Positions 46,725 to 60,009 of a stretch of DNA of 64,000 nt are shown one piece after another. Position numbers and translations under genes: made by a program. Location of the stretch: NCBI GenBank assembly GCA_038734275.1, contig JAVYOO010000010.1, positions 1 through 64,000 on the forward strand, in the 5' to 3' direction. Below the pieces are notes generated by a model. The model saw only the letters and a list, made by a program, of their open reading frames with translations. It searched no databases and had not been told where the DNA came from. The stretch's first letter is position 1. Each line of letters opens with the position of its first letter. The DNA comes from Archaeoglobaceae archaeon. GTDB lineage: Archaea; Halobacteriota; Archaeoglobi; Archaeoglobales; Archaeoglobaceae.

Positions 46725-47806
46725 AACGCTCTTTTCATGTCTTCTATTGCTCTGTCAATCGTAGCCTTAAGAACATCTGGAAGTCCCCGTATCTCGATCT
46801 CCATAAAGCCACGGACTATGGCAGAAACGGCCTCGTCTCTACTTAATCCTCTCGACATTAAGTAGAAGATCTCTTCTTCAGCAATTTTTCCTATCGCAGC
46901 TTCATGACTAAGTTCAACGTTGGGATGTCTTGCTATCAATTCGGGAATGGCGACAATCTCCCCTTTTTCTGATAAAATCAACCCTTTACACTCAAGATGA
47001 CCTCTAACCCCCTCAGCCTCGCCAACGATTTGTCCCCGGGCGAAAACCCTTCCTCCTCTGCTTATACTTCTCGAAACTATTTCTGCAACCGCCCCACTTC
47101 CAGTTAAAATTGCTCTCGAACCTGAATCGATGGTGCAACCTTCCAGTGCAACGATAACATTGCTAAAAACCGCCCTTGCATTTTTTCCAACGTATGCGGT
47201 GGGATACATTTGGACGAGCTTTACTGGATTTAAGAGAATGTAATTGCTGATGAAAGTTGCTCCTTCTTCGATTACCGCTGCACTTCTTGGACGGACTTCG
47301 ATATTGTTTTGCCAGCTGTGAATCATTGTGAAAGTTAACTTTGCTCCTTTTTTTATAAAAAACTCTGAAACGCCGATGTGCATTCCGATTGCGGTTGGAT
47401 GGGATGTGCATCCGGTTATAATATTTATTTCGGAATTCTCTTCAGCTATAATTATGTTATGAACCTTTTGCTTCCCTGCTTTGTGGAGATAAAGACATGC
47501 TTCAACTGGGATCTCTACTTTGGCGTTTGGCAAAGCTCTTATAAAATACCCATTTGCTTCTTCGCTATCCGCTTCTTTTGTAAATTCATCCTGATCCCTG
47601 CGAAGAAGCTTCCAGAAGTAGTCTTTGACCCAATCGTATTTTTCCATTGCTGATCTTATACTCATGACTTCCACACCTTCATAGAAAGACGCAAAAGTCT
47701 TGACTTCCTGATCTTTCTGTAAAAACGTTCCGGAGCGTTTTTTGGGATCGAGTTCAATCCCAACTTCTTTTAACTTTTCAGTATCTACTCCATATCCTTC
47801 AGGCAT
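46721..47806 (-). CDS. sufB: SufB/SufD-family Fe-S cluster assembly protein
   Basis: Scaffold partner of SufC for building iron-sulfur clusters. The 361-aa protein shows the beta-helix core typical of SufB/SufD (VRPRSAAVIEEGATFISNYI, ARAVFSNVIVALEGCTIDSGSRAILTGSGA) and the C-terminal ARHPNVELSHEAAIGKIAEEEIFYLMSRGL motif. ATG 47806 was chosen (MPEGYGVDTEKLKEVG); it overlaps sufC by 22 nt. No SufS is nearby, as in many archaea that use free sulfide. Confidence 0.9.
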   Translation of the reverse strand: MPEGYGVDTEKLKEVGIELDPKKRSGTFLQKDQEVKTFASFYEGVEVMSIRSAMEKYDWVKDYFWKLLRRDQDEFTKEADSEEANGYFIRALPNAKVEIPVEACLYLHKAGKQKVHNIIIAEENSEINIITGCTSHPTAIGMHIGVSEFFIKKGAKLTFTMIHSWQNNIEVRPRSAAVIEEGATFISNYILLNPVKLVQMYPTAYVGKNARAVFSNVIVALEGCTIDSGSRAILTGSGAVAEIVSRSISRGGRVFARGQIVGEAEGVRGHLECKGLILSEKGEIVAIPELIARHPNVELSHEAAIGKIAEEEIFYLMSRGLSRDEAVSAIVRGFMEIEIRGLPDVLKATIDRAIEDMKRAL

Positions 47807-48525
47807 CGCGCAACACACCCCTCGTAGCCATTTTTCCTTATCTGTGTGATTATGTCCTTGGGATCTCCGATGCATGCAACTCTTCCCTTGTATAAAATCA
47901 CTCCGTAGTCTGCAGACACGTAGTCAAGGATATGACCTTGGTGAGTGATTATTATACCGCCCTTCTCTCTTTCCGCTTTATCTCTTTCAAGAAGCTCACT
48001 TATTGCAGAGCCCACTATTGCTATGTTCTCCAAGTCTACGCCACTGTCGGGCTCATCAAGCAAGACAAAGTCAGGATTCATCAATAAAAGTTGTAAAATT
48101 TCAGATCTCTTTACTTCTCCACCTGAAAATCCGACGTTTATCGATCTGTAAAGATGATCTTTCATTCTGAGCTTTTCTGCAAGCTCCATGATCATACCTT
48201 CTCTACCGCCTAACTTTGCACATTGTCTCAAAATATCGATCAGTTTCACACCACTTATTTTTGGTGGATTTTGGAAGGAAATCCCAAGTCCAAGCTTTAC
48301 TCTTTCATCGGTCGGAAGATTCGTTATGTCAACTTTCTTAAAAATTATTCTACCACCTGAGATCTTGTATGCAGGATTTCCAACTATTGCGTTTAGAAGA
48401 GTGGACTTTCCACTTCCGTTTGGACCGAAGAGTGCAAAGGTTTCCCCCTTTTTCACGTAGAGATTTACGTTGTGGAGTATCCTCTTTCCATCAACCTCAA
48501 CGCTTAAATTAACAATTCTCAACAT
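47785..48525 (-). CDS. sufC: SufC, ATPase of Fe-S cluster assembly
   Basis: ABC-type ATPase of 246 aa that drives the SufBC scaffold. Motifs in order: Walker A FGPNGSGKSTLLNAIV, Q-loop GISFQNPP, signature VGFSGGEVKRSEILQLL, Walker B FVLLDEPDSGVDLENI and the switch His in IIITHQGHIL. First gene of sufC-sufB-pcc1-pfdB. Confidence 0.95.
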   Translation of the reverse strand: MLRIVNLSVEVDGKRILHNVNLYVKKGETFALFGPNGSGKSTLLNAIVGNPAYKISGGRIIFKKVDITNLPTDERVKLGLGISFQNPPKISGVKLIDILRQCAKLGGREGMIMELAEKLRMKDHLYRSINVGFSGGEVKRSEILQLLLMNPDFVLLDEPDSGVDLENIAIVGSAISELLERDKAEREKGGIIITHQGHILDYVSADYGVILYKGRVACIGDPKDIITQIRKNGYEGCVARCLKDME

Positions 48526-48582
48526 AATAAAAATTTAGTATAGGGCTTAAAAAGATTTTGAGCTTTTCGCAACTCAAAAAAT

Positions 48583-49575
48583 TCAGCCCTTCAGGACGAT
48601 TTTTTCGTAATCTTTTTCGATTTCTGCAAGCAGTTCCCTTTCCGTGATTCCACGACGATAGGCAAAGAATGCAAGCCCACCGGCACCCACACCCTCTTTA
48701 ACAAAACCCTCGGCATATGCTCTTAGTCCGGGATACCTTGAATTTGCAAGTGGAATCTTCGCAACGAAAACTTCACATGGTGCAAGGGATAGATCTGCGG
48801 TTTTATCGTTAGCAACGAATTCTGTTGTTGCTATTGCAATTTCACAGTCCGTGATCATCTTCGCCACATTTGCAATCGCAACCATCTGGGTTCCACCTGC
48901 AAGCAACGCCCTCTTGCAACCGCTTAGAATTCCAACGACGCCTGCAATCACAGGATCGCCAACTGCGGATATTATCTCGACAGGGTCCTTGCTTTTCACT
49001 TTTTTAACAGCCTCGTCTATTACTTTTCTCTTAAGTTCGAGTGGATTTGAAGGCATACTCGAAGAAACCTTAGGCTCGAAGCCGAGAGCTTTCAACACAG
49101 CTCCAGCTGTGGTGGTGCCTGCAGGAATGCTTTCACCTATGATTAATAAGTCCACAATCTTTGCAAGTTGTTCTCCAAGTATTCTTCCGTTTTCAAGAAC
49201 TTTTTTCGTGTCTTCGATGCTCATGGCCCTTTCAGTTGCGATGTTTTTCCCCACAGGGGCATTTAAAGTTATGTGGGGTATTTTTGGCTTAACGATCAAG
49301 CCTGAATCTACGACCAAGAAAGGTATTTTTGTAAGCCTAAGTGCAGTGTATGAGATTAGCGCGGGTGTCGGTTTTCCATCGGGTGTTGCCGGGATTGAAT
49401 CGATACTTAAACACTTCCCGTGATAGAGCAATTCAGCATCTGCGGGTGGAGTGTATTTTATAAGCTCAGGATTTGCTCCTGCAACCGTAATTCCCGGGAT
49501 CTCTGCAGTTTTCGTGTTTCCTATCACGAGAGTGAAGAGCACTCTCCCCTTTACCAAATCCAAAATTTTTGACAT
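48583..49575 (-). CDS. cobT: CobT-like nicotinate-nucleotide:base phosphoribosyltransferase
   Basis: Archaeal relative of the enzyme that activates the lower ligand base of cobamides. The 330-aa protein contains LVIGNTKTAEIPGITVAGAN, IGESIPAGTTTAGAVLKALG and GGTQMVAIANVAKMI. It fits the archaeal subfamily (TIGR00303-like), whose activity with DMB is presumed. ATG 49575 chosen (MSKILDLVKGRV). It is divergent from the DUF39-CBS gene. Confidence 0.82.
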   Translation of the reverse strand: MSKILDLVKGRVLFTLVIGNTKTAEIPGITVAGANPELIKYTPPADAELLYHGKCLSIDSIPATPDGKPTPALISYTALRLTKIPFLVVDSGLIVKPKIPHITLNAPVGKNIATERAMSIEDTKKVLENGRILGEQLAKIVDLLIIGESIPAGTTTAGAVLKALGFEPKVSSSMPSNPLELKRKVIDEAVKKVKSKDPVEIISAVGDPVIAGVVGILSGCKRALLAGGTQMVAIANVAKMITDCEIAIATTEFVANDKTADLSLAPCEVFVAKIPLANSRYPGLRAYAEGFVKEGVGAGGLAFFAYRRGITERELLAEIEKDYEKIVLKG

Positions 49576-49690
49576 GAAATCCAATATCTCTAAGGAAATT
49601 TATGCTTTTTCTTTTCGGAAAATGAACAATAGGAATATTCCTAAGCTAAATTTTCAAAAGGTTTATATACTGTTCTTTGTTTTGAATTCC

Positions 49691-51163
49691 ATGAAAACGA
49701 TCGAGGAGATAAATGAGAAGATCCGCCGTGGTGAAGTTTGTGTTGTTACTGCTACTGAGATGAAGGAAATAACGTCCCAGTTAACTCCAGAAGAAGCTGT
49801 AAAAGAAGTAGACGTGGTTACAACAGGGACTTTTGGAGCGATGTGCTCTACAGGGGCCTTCATAAATTTTGGGCACTCTGATCCGCCTATAAAATTTAAG
49901 AAGGTTTGGTTAAATGATGTTGAAGCTTATGCTGGCTTGGCTGCGGTTGATGTATTCATTGGTGCTACTAAACCTTCCGAAACGAGAGAACTATATGGCG
50001 GAGCTCATGTGATCGAAGAACTTGTTTCTGGCAAGGATATTGAGTTAAGGGCAATAGGTTATGGAACAGACTGTTATCCAAACAGAGAAATTGTAACTAA
50101 TATGTCTCTTGAGGATGTCAATCAGGCAGAAATGGTAAATCCAAGAAACGCATACCAGCGGTATAGAGCAGCAACTAATTCCTCGGACAAAATTTTGAGA
50201 ACGTACATGGGCACTCTACTTCCCAATTATGGAAACGTCACGTTTGCGGGCACAGGAGAGATTTCACCTCTGAATAACGATCCAGAATTTCGGACAATTG
50301 GTGTTGGGACAAGGATTTTCTTGTGCGGAGCTAAAGGTTACGTCATTGGCGAAGGCACACAGCATTCTCCACCATTTGGCACGCTCATGGTTAGGGGAAA
50401 TCTGAAGGAGATGAAGCCCGAATTCCTTAAAGCTTGCTATTTTCCAGGATACGCCCCCTCAATATACCTTGGAATTGGAATTCCAATCCCGGTGCTGGAC
50501 GAAAATATTGCAAAGGCCTTGAGCATCAGGGACAGTGAAATTAAAACTACAATCATCGACTTCGGAGTTGCGAGGCGACAGAGGCCGGTTGTGAGAGAAG
50601 TCAGCTATGAAGAGCTTAAGAGTGGCAAGGTTGAGATTAATGGCGAAGAAGTACGTGTTTCTCCACTTTCAAGCTATTACATGGCTGAGAAAGTTATGAG
50701 GGAGCTTAAGAAAATGATTGAAAGAGGGGAGTTTTTGCTGACTATGCCTGTGGAAAGGTTAAAGCCAAAGGAAGTCCTCAAACCAATGAAGCAAAAGGAG
50801 ATAAGAGTTGTAAAGGATCTAATGACAAAAGCGATAACGATTGGCGAAGATTGGAGCATAGAAGACGCTGCAAAGCTTTTGATTGAGAAAAATGTAAATC
50901 ATCTACCGGTGGTGGACAGCGATGGCACTTTGAAGGGTATAGTCACATCATGGGATATTGCAAAAGCTGTTGTGAAGAGAAGTTCAAAAGTTAGTGAGAT
51001 AATGACAAAAGACGTGATCACTGTATATCCAGAAGATCCAATAGCTATAGCAGTGAGTAAACTCGAAAAATTCGACATATCTGCTTTGCCAGTAGTAGAT
51101 AGCAGGAAAAGGGTTTTGGGGATTATCACGAGCGAAACTCTCAGCAAGCTTTTGGGGAGGTGA
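49691..51163 (+). CDS. homocysteine-biosynthesis protein, DUF39 plus two CBS domains
   Basis: A 490-aa protein. Residues 1-360 are DUF39 (TTGTFGAMCSTGAFINFGHS, GYGTDCYPNREIVTNMSLED, GTQHSPPFGTLMVRGNL), known from methanogens as a factor that makes homocysteine from aspartate semialdehyde and sulfide. The C-terminal tandem CBS domains (VKDLMTKAITIGEDWSIEDA, VSEIMTKDVITVYPED) may sense a nucleotide or SAM. ATG 49691 is about 25 nt after a TATA box (tttatata, 49662-49669), so probably leaderless. The partner ferredoxin follows after 6 nt. Confidence 0.88.
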   Translation: MKTIEEINEKIRRGEVCVVTATEMKEITSQLTPEEAVKEVDVVTTGTFGAMCSTGAFINFGHSDPPIKFKKVWLNDVEAYAGLAAVDVFIGATKPSETRELYGGAHVIEELVSGKDIELRAIGYGTDCYPNREIVTNMSLEDVNQAEMVNPRNAYQRYRAATNSSDKILRTYMGTLLPNYGNVTFAGTGEISPLNNDPEFRTIGVGTRIFLCGAKGYVIGEGTQHSPPFGTLMVRGNLKEMKPEFLKACYFPGYAPSIYLGIGIPIPVLDENIAKALSIRDSEIKTTIIDFGVARRQRPVVREVSYEELKSGKVEINGEEVRVSPLSSYYMAEKVMRELKKMIERGEFLLTMPVERLKPKEVLKPMKQKEIRVVKDLMTKAITIGEDWSIEDAAKLLIEKNVNHLPVVDSDGTLKGIVTSWDIAKAVVKRSSKVSEIMTKDVITVYPEDPIAIAVSKLEKFDISALPVVDSRKRVLGIITSETLSKLLGR

Positions 51164-51169
51164 AGTGGT

Positions 51170-51553
51170 ATGCTATTTCTTTTGAGATTTGATGCCCGAA
51201 CGGTCAGAGAGCCCATAATTTCATTAACTGCGATAAAAACCGGGGCGTTGATAAACATACTTAAAGCAGATGTTGGTGCAAGAAAGGGAGAAGTAATAGT
51301 TGAGGTTCCGGATGAAAAATCAGTCGAAGTCTTGGAAATGCTGAAGAAAATGGGTGTTGAAATTCACGAAATAACGAAAAGCATTGCCAGAAACGAAAGA
51401 TGCATTCACTGCGGGGCATGTTTAAGCATATGTCCAACCGAAGTTTTTTATATAAATGTAGAAAAAAAAATAGATATCCGAGCTGAGAAGTGCATTCACT
51501 GCGGGGCATGCATTAAAGTTTGTCCAACTATGGCCCTATACTTTCCGATCTAA
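51170..51553 (+). CDS. NIL-domain ferredoxin, partner in homocysteine synthesis
   Basis: A 127-aa protein with an N-terminal NIL domain (residues about 1-70) and two 4Fe-4S motifs, CIHCGACLSICPTEVF and CIHCGACIKVCPTMAL. In methanogens this protein and the DUF39-CBS protein act together, probably supplying electrons for sulfur transfer. GGGGAGG lies before the start. Its stop overlaps the convergent CYTH gene by 18 nt. Confidence 0.88.
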   Translation: MLFLLRFDARTVREPIISLTAIKTGALINILKADVGARKGEVIVEVPDEKSVEVLEMLKKMGVEIHEITKSIARNERCIHCGACLSICPTEVFYINVEKKIDIRAEKCIHCGACIKVCPTMALYFPI

Positions 51554-52048
51554 TTTTTCAAGCATTTCCAAATAAGAAAGCCGAATACTTTCTGCTCGAG
51601 AATATCCGAGAGTTTCGGCAATTTTAAAAATCTCTTCCTTTTTCTCCAATCCACCCTCAACTTCTATTTCAATAAAGTCCCCCAGGCCCTCTACGGAGTC
51701 TATACAGATTATTGCTTTTTCGAGTTTGAAGATTTTTCTTCGCTTTCTGACGGTTCTAAATTTTTTAAATCCGAGTAACTCGAAAAGCTTTAAAGCATCA
51801 TCAAAGCTATTGACTTCAAGATTTACCTCTTCCCTGCTTTTGGTTTCAGAGTCGACCTTTGGACCCTTATAGGTTAACTTGATTTTTTTCTCAACCCGTA
51901 TACGAAGTGCTTCGTCAGTTTCGGCAAAATCTCTGCAGGGATGGTTTAAGTAGATGTCGAATTCGTCTTTCTCCTCTAAAAAGTTCGCAATCTCCTTGAC
52001 TTTTTCTTCAACTCCTGGTTTAAGTCTAAACTTAGCCTCAACTTCCAT
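51536..52048 (-). CDS. CYTH-domain protein (CyaB/thiamine-triphosphatase-like)
   Basis: A 170-aa protein of the triphosphate-tunnel fold. It begins MEVEAKFRLK, with the conserved ExExK, then ALRIRVEKKIKLTYKGPK, EEVNLEVN, KIFKLEKAIICIDSVEGLGDFIEIE. It resembles class IV adenylate cyclase and inorganic triphosphatase; most archaeal members hydrolyse triphosphates or have unknown roles. Start ATG 52048. No partner gene visible. Confidence 0.85.
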   Translation of the reverse strand: MEVEAKFRLKPGVEEKVKEIANFLEEKDEFDIYLNHPCRDFAETDEALRIRVEKKIKLTYKGPKVDSETKSREEVNLEVNSFDDALKLFELLGFKKFRTVRKRRKIFKLEKAIICIDSVEGLGDFIEIEVEGGLEKKEEIFKIAETLGYSRAESIRLSYLEMLEKLDRKV

Positions 52049-52121
52049 AACAAAATCTTTCGTGCAGATTTTAAAATTCTGCGGAGGAGAAAGATTAAAT
52101 TTGATGAGCTAATTATCAATC

Positions 52122-52964
52122 ATGGTTGATGAAAGATTCTTGGGTAGCATGAAAGAAGTGTGGCTTGGGAACATCCATGCTTGGGAGCATGAAAATGGCG
52201 AGAATTGCATTGTGATGGCTCATGGCTTCGGAGCAGTTAAGGATTTGCTTTTGCCGTATGCGGAGAAATTTGGAAAACGTTTTTCATTGGTTATCTTTGA
52301 TTACCGACATTTTGGAAGAAGCAAAGGTGAGCCGAGACAGCTAATAAGCATAAAAAAGCAGATTGAAGACTGGAAAAAAGCGGTGGAGTATGCAAAAAGC
52401 AAATACAAAAAAGTGGCGATTTGGGGCAGCTCATTTAGCGGTGGGCACGTCCTTGAAATTGCTTCACAGTATGAGGTTGACGCCGTGGTATCTCAGGTTC
52501 CTTTTGTGGATGGATTGTCAGTAGCCAGGGCAATGGGGTTAAGAAGCGTTAAATTTGCAATTCTTGGGATAATAGATTTGGTTCTTTCACCTTTTGGGGG
52601 TTACAAAGTTGCAATAGCTGGAGAGAAAGGTCTTCTACCCGAGGACTATCTAAGACTAATTGAAGAGCATAAGAAACGCTATTCAACCAGCATACCCTGG
52701 GAGAATTATACTTTTGCCAGAATAGCCCTCTCGATTCCCTTCTATAGGCCGATAAAAAAAGTTAGTAAAATAAATTGTCCAGTATTTTACTTAATCGCTG
52801 AGAACGACACAGTAACACCAGCGAGTGCGGCATTTAAGGCAGTCGAGAAAACAAAGGAAGCTGAAGTAATGAATTTGAAGTGTGGACATTTTGGTGTTTA
52901 CATTGACTTCTTTGAGGAGAGCTCGAACAGAGAGTTCGAGTTTCTTAATAAGCATCTGGGTTAG
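52122..52964 (+). CDS. alpha/beta-hydrolase family protein
   Basis: A 280-aa soluble hydrolase. The oxyanion region MAHGFGAVKDLLLPYAE, the nucleophile elbow VAIWGSSFSGGHVLEIA (Ser; the usual first Gly is changed), the Asp in YLIAENDTVTP and the His in KCGHFGVYIDFF complete a catalytic triad. Substrate unknown. Its start ATG 52122 follows an AT-rich region. It is the last protein gene before the rRNA operon. Confidence 0.8.
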   Translation: MVDERFLGSMKEVWLGNIHAWEHENGENCIVMAHGFGAVKDLLLPYAEKFGKRFSLVIFDYRHFGRSKGEPRQLISIKKQIEDWKKAVEYAKSKYKKVAIWGSSFSGGHVLEIASQYEVDAVVSQVPFVDGLSVARAMGLRSVKFAILGIIDLVLSPFGGYKVAIAGEKGLLPEDYLRLIEEHKKRYSTSIPWENYTFARIALSIPFYRPIKKVSKINCPVFYLIAENDTVTPASAAFKAVEKTKEAEVMNLKCGHFGVYIDFFEESSNREFEFLNKHLG

Positions 52965-52982
52965 TCATTCTATTGCAGAATG

Positions 52983-53092
52983 TTTATATCGCGAGTTATT
53001 TTTATTTTTTCTATCGGAAATATGGACAGCCATTCATATTTAAATAGAAGCTGTTGCAAGCTTGAAGACTCTCAAGCAAAAGTCTTATAAAT
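52983..53092 (+). promoter_or_regulatory. rRNA operon promoter region, up to three TATA boxes
   Basis: TATA-like elements occur at about 52983-52990 (tttatatc), 53036-53045 (atatttaaat) and 53084-53092 (cttataaat). Tandem promoters are common before archaeal rRNA genes. The last box would start transcription near 53115, leaving about 185 nt of leader before 16S. Confidence 0.5.
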
Positions 53093-53137
53093 CCAAAAGA
53101 GTAATGGTATACTACACCACAACTTCAAAGTAGATAA

Positions 53138-53300
53138 CCGCGGATCCAGCTAGGACCCCGACTGAGCACAGCTCTGGGTGAGGGGTAGCGTTCTCGTCCG
53201 CGGTATAGCAGGGAGGACCGCAAATTGTTGCGGTCTGATGTGGGGCTTGTCAGCAGAGCAGACTGGCAGGCAGGGGGACGTATTCACTATAACCCCGCCA
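53138..53300 (+). other. rRNA leader with hairpins and 5' arm of the 16S processing stem
   Basis: CCGCGGA (53138-53144) pairs with TCCGCGG (53197-53203), and GACCGCAA..TTGCGGTC makes a second hairpin near 53216-53235. GCTTGTCAGCA (53245-53255) and the GGCAGGCAGG stretch (53265-53274) pair with the sequence after 16S (54794-54822), forming the bulge-helix-bulge stem cut by the splicing endonuclease. Confidence 0.7.
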
Positions 53301-54784
<1,484 letters not shown>

Positions 54785-54904
54785 AGCGAACACCTGCCTG
54801 TCAGGCTTAAATGCTGACAAGCCTCTTTTCATGCACCCGGCGATGAAAGTCGTCGGGGAAGGGTTAATGCCTTCGGGCAAGTGAGACCGTGCAGGGGTAG
54901 GTGC
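54785..54904 (+). other. 16S-23S spacer, no tRNA
   Basis: About 120 nt. It holds the 3' arm of the 16S stem (TGCTGACAAGC at 54812-54822, perfectly complementary to 53245-53255, and cctgcctg at 54793-54800) and the 5' arm of the 23S stem (54886-54900). No tRNA-Ala cloverleaf is present, although many euryarchaea have one here. Confidence 0.75.
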
Positions 54905-57850
<2,946 letters not shown>

Positions 57851-57863
57851 TTCCAGGCACAAG

Positions 57864-57878
57864 CTACCCCTGCACGGT
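57864..57878 (+). other. 3' arm of the 23S processing stem
   Basis: CTACCCCTGCACGGT is the exact reverse complement of 54886-54900. The stem extends a few wobble pairs outward. This brings the ends of pre-23S together for endonuclease cutting. A T-rich stretch (tttggtttttctg) follows and may end transcription. Confidence 0.75.
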
Positions 57879-57911
57879 TTCGTTTGGTTTTTCTGATTGA
57901 TTTCCTATTTC

Positions 57912-58577
57912 TTAGGTTTTAAGCCTTTCAATTTCGGCTTTTATTTCATCAATCACTTCTCTGTTGTAGATCGCTTTTTTATTATCCTTTTTAATTGAAA
58001 GGACAATGAAAACCTTTCCACCGAACCTCTTTTCGAACTTCTCATGCGAAGCTTTGTAAGCTTCTCTCCATTTAGTTGCGAATTCGGGAGCGTGTTCGAA
58101 GGTTGTAGGTTTGATTTGAATGCCTATAAATTTCTCTCCAACTTTTATGAAGAAGTCAACGTTGTAAAGCCTATCCCATTCATCTGGTGCTGGTTTGATT
58201 TCAACGCCTAAAATATCCTGAAGTTGTCCATAAATTGTCTCTTTCTCAGTTACATAGCCCTCAAATGTTCTATTTATAACAAGCTCTTTGATGTAAGCTA
58301 TGCAGTCTTTCTCAGTCACTTCTTCAATCTCCGCTGTTAGCACTTCAGTGATCTTTGTGTATAACCTTTTTCCAAGACTTTCGAGGTATTCTTCAGGTTT
58401 AAGGTTAATATTACGTTCTTTTAAAAATTCTCCAAGTTTCTGAAGGTAGAATGATTCCCATTCTTCGAGATTCTTAGGACTACACTCTCGAATCCATTTC
58501 GCAACTGGTCCAACTCTGTTCTGCTTGTTTAAACCCCATCTATTGCATGCGATGTTCAGAATCCATTCTCTACTCAT
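57912..58577 (-). CDS. MjaI-like type II restriction endonuclease
   Basis: A 221-aa protein. Its N-terminus (MSREWILNIACNRWGLNKQN) and overall pattern match the MjaI family, whose members cut CTAG. A PD-(D/E)xK-like core may lie around DRLYNVDFFIKVGEKFIGIQIKP (residues about 135-158, Asp...Gln-x-Lys). Its start overlaps the methyltransferase gene by 8 nt, the normal R-M pairing. Recognition of CTAG is inferred from family. Confidence 0.8.
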   Translation of the reverse strand: MSREWILNIACNRWGLNKQNRVGPVAKWIRECSPKNLEEWESFYLQKLGEFLKERNINLKPEEYLESLGKRLYTKITEVLTAEIEEVTEKDCIAYIKELVINRTFEGYVTEKETIYGQLQDILGVEIKPAPDEWDRLYNVDFFIKVGEKFIGIQIKPTTFEHAPEFATKWREAYKASHEKFEKRFGGKVFIVLSIKKDNKKAIYNREVIDEIKAEIERLKT

Positions 58578-59814
58578 TTTTACCCTCCTGGATCCTCAAA
58601 AATTTGTGTTTATACATAAAATCATCTTCTTGAGTGACTGCAAAACCCTGTTTGATCATTTCTTTATTCACAAATATCTTGTTTTTGAGGAAAAGGTAAG
58701 CCTGAAGCTCATCGTTTTTGGCTTCATAGCAAGGATCTAACCTTATAAATACTTCTTTTCCTTTGACGAAGTTCTCGAGATATCTCTTGGCTTCCGAAGT
58801 TTTATCTGGCAAGACTCTTATTCCAAGCAATTTTACAACCAGCCCATTGTCCAATTCTACGCTGTTTTCACTCAGAACTCTCTTAACTCTGAAAAGCTTC
58901 TGCTCTTTAAATTTCAGTCTTTTTGGTTCAATTAATGGCTTTGCATCCTTGATATTTGGTTGATACTCGGGTGAATCTTCAATTTCGACTTTTTCGCTTC
59001 TCTTTATAATCTCAACCTTAGCATTTATAAAAGAAAGGTTTTCACTCAACTTCTGTTTAATTATAGGCAAAAAGGCTTCGTTTATCTCGTAACCGATTCC
59101 ATTCCTTTCGAGGTTGATTGCAGCTCTTAGCGTTGTCCCACTACCCAAAAAAGGATCAAGCACGACATCGCTAACGAATGTGAACATCCTTATCAATCTC
59201 TTCGGTAGCTCCTCCGGAAACATTGCTTCGTGCATTATTTGTCTCTCTCCAGCAAAATTCCAGTGTCCCGAAAAGAACTCCTTCCATTCCTCTTTGCTCA
59301 GCTTTGACATCTCCTTTATCTCTTTAGAAGGTGCGGGCTTTTTACCAGGTTTTTTAAAAACGAGGATGAATTCGTAGTCAATTTCTATCATACCATTCGG
59401 CGGATATGGGTAGGAACCCATCACATTCGCTCCTCCGGTTGTGTTCATAGTCGTCTTCTTTTGCCAGATTATCGCCCCCATATAGTCGAAGCCAATTTTT
59501 TCACACTGCACAATCATCTCGGAATGAAGCGGGGCTATTTTGTATCTCCCATAAACAACGCTTCGCAAAAACTGGTCGCCAATGTTTATGCATAACCTTG
59601 AACCCGGTTTGAGGACTCTAAAGCATTCTTTCCACACCAAGTATAGACTTTTCAGGTATTCATGCAGACTTTGACCGTAGCCAATCTGACCTTCGACGCC
59701 ATAATCCTTTATATGCCAATAGGGCGGGGAAGTGACAACGAGATCTATGCTATGATCTTCGAGCTCAAGCATTTTTCTGCTGTCACCGATGATCACCTTT
59801 GCGAATACTGCCAC
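58570..59814 (-). CDS. N4-cytosine DNA methyltransferase fused to a SNase-like domain
   Basis: A 414-aa protein. Residues 1-250 are a beta-class methyltransferase: catalytic VTSPPYWHIKDYG first, SAM-binding VVLDPFLGSGTTLRAAI later. TSPPY fits N4-cytosine enzymes. It protects the site of the adjacent endonuclease. Residues about 300-410 (FRVKRVLSENSVELDNGLVV, then KLLGIRV, LQAYLFLKNKIFVNKEMIKQ) resemble a staphylococcal-nuclease fold, but the Arg and Glu of the catalytic site are not seen, so it probably binds DNA only. Starts at GTG 59814, about 25 nt after a TATA-like element (reverse strand 59831-59846). Confidence 0.8.
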   Translation of the reverse strand: MAVFAKVIIGDSRKMLELEDHSIDLVVTSPPYWHIKDYGVEGQIGYGQSLHEYLKSLYLVWKECFRVLKPGSRLCINIGDQFLRSVVYGRYKIAPLHSEMIVQCEKIGFDYMGAIIWQKKTTMNTTGGANVMGSYPYPPNGMIEIDYEFILVFKKPGKKPAPSKEIKEMSKLSKEEWKEFFSGHWNFAGERQIMHEAMFPEELPKRLIRMFTFVSDVVLDPFLGSGTTLRAAINLERNGIGYEINEAFLPIIKQKLSENLSFINAKVEIIKRSEKVEIEDSPEYQPNIKDAKPLIEPKRLKFKEQKLFRVKRVLSENSVELDNGLVVKLLGIRVLPDKTSEAKRYLENFVKGKEVFIRLDPCYEAKNDELQAYLFLKNKIFVNKEMIKQGFAVTQEDDFMYKHKFLRIQEGKNE

Positions 59815-59886
59815 GTAGAATGTAGTTGTGGTAAGAAATAAATTTTTGTCTTAAGAGAATACCTCTTCATCTTCGGTCTGTGTCGC

Positions 59887-59902
59887 TTTTATACTTTATA
59901 TA
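59887..59902 (+). promoter_or_regulatory. TATA box upstream of the halocin-like gene
   Basis: The AT-rich stretch atactttatataaaca (about 59891-59906) has a good TATA box and would start transcription near 59925. That leaves about 85 nt before ATG 60010, in contrast to the leaderless genes nearby, and just includes the hydrophobic open stretch that lacks a start codon. Confidence 0.45.
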
Positions 59903-60009
59903 AACAGATATCCTCGATTCGCTAGTAAACCTGTCTCTTTTCCAGTCAGTGGATTGATTGGTTAGAGCTCTGGTTTTCTTGTCTTATTAGTTTTTTTCTG
60001 GTTCTGGTC

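Noticed and set aside
54785-54904. tRNA-Ala in the 16S-23S spacer
   Set aside because: No cloverleaf or T-arm signature; the sequence is fully used by the processing stems.
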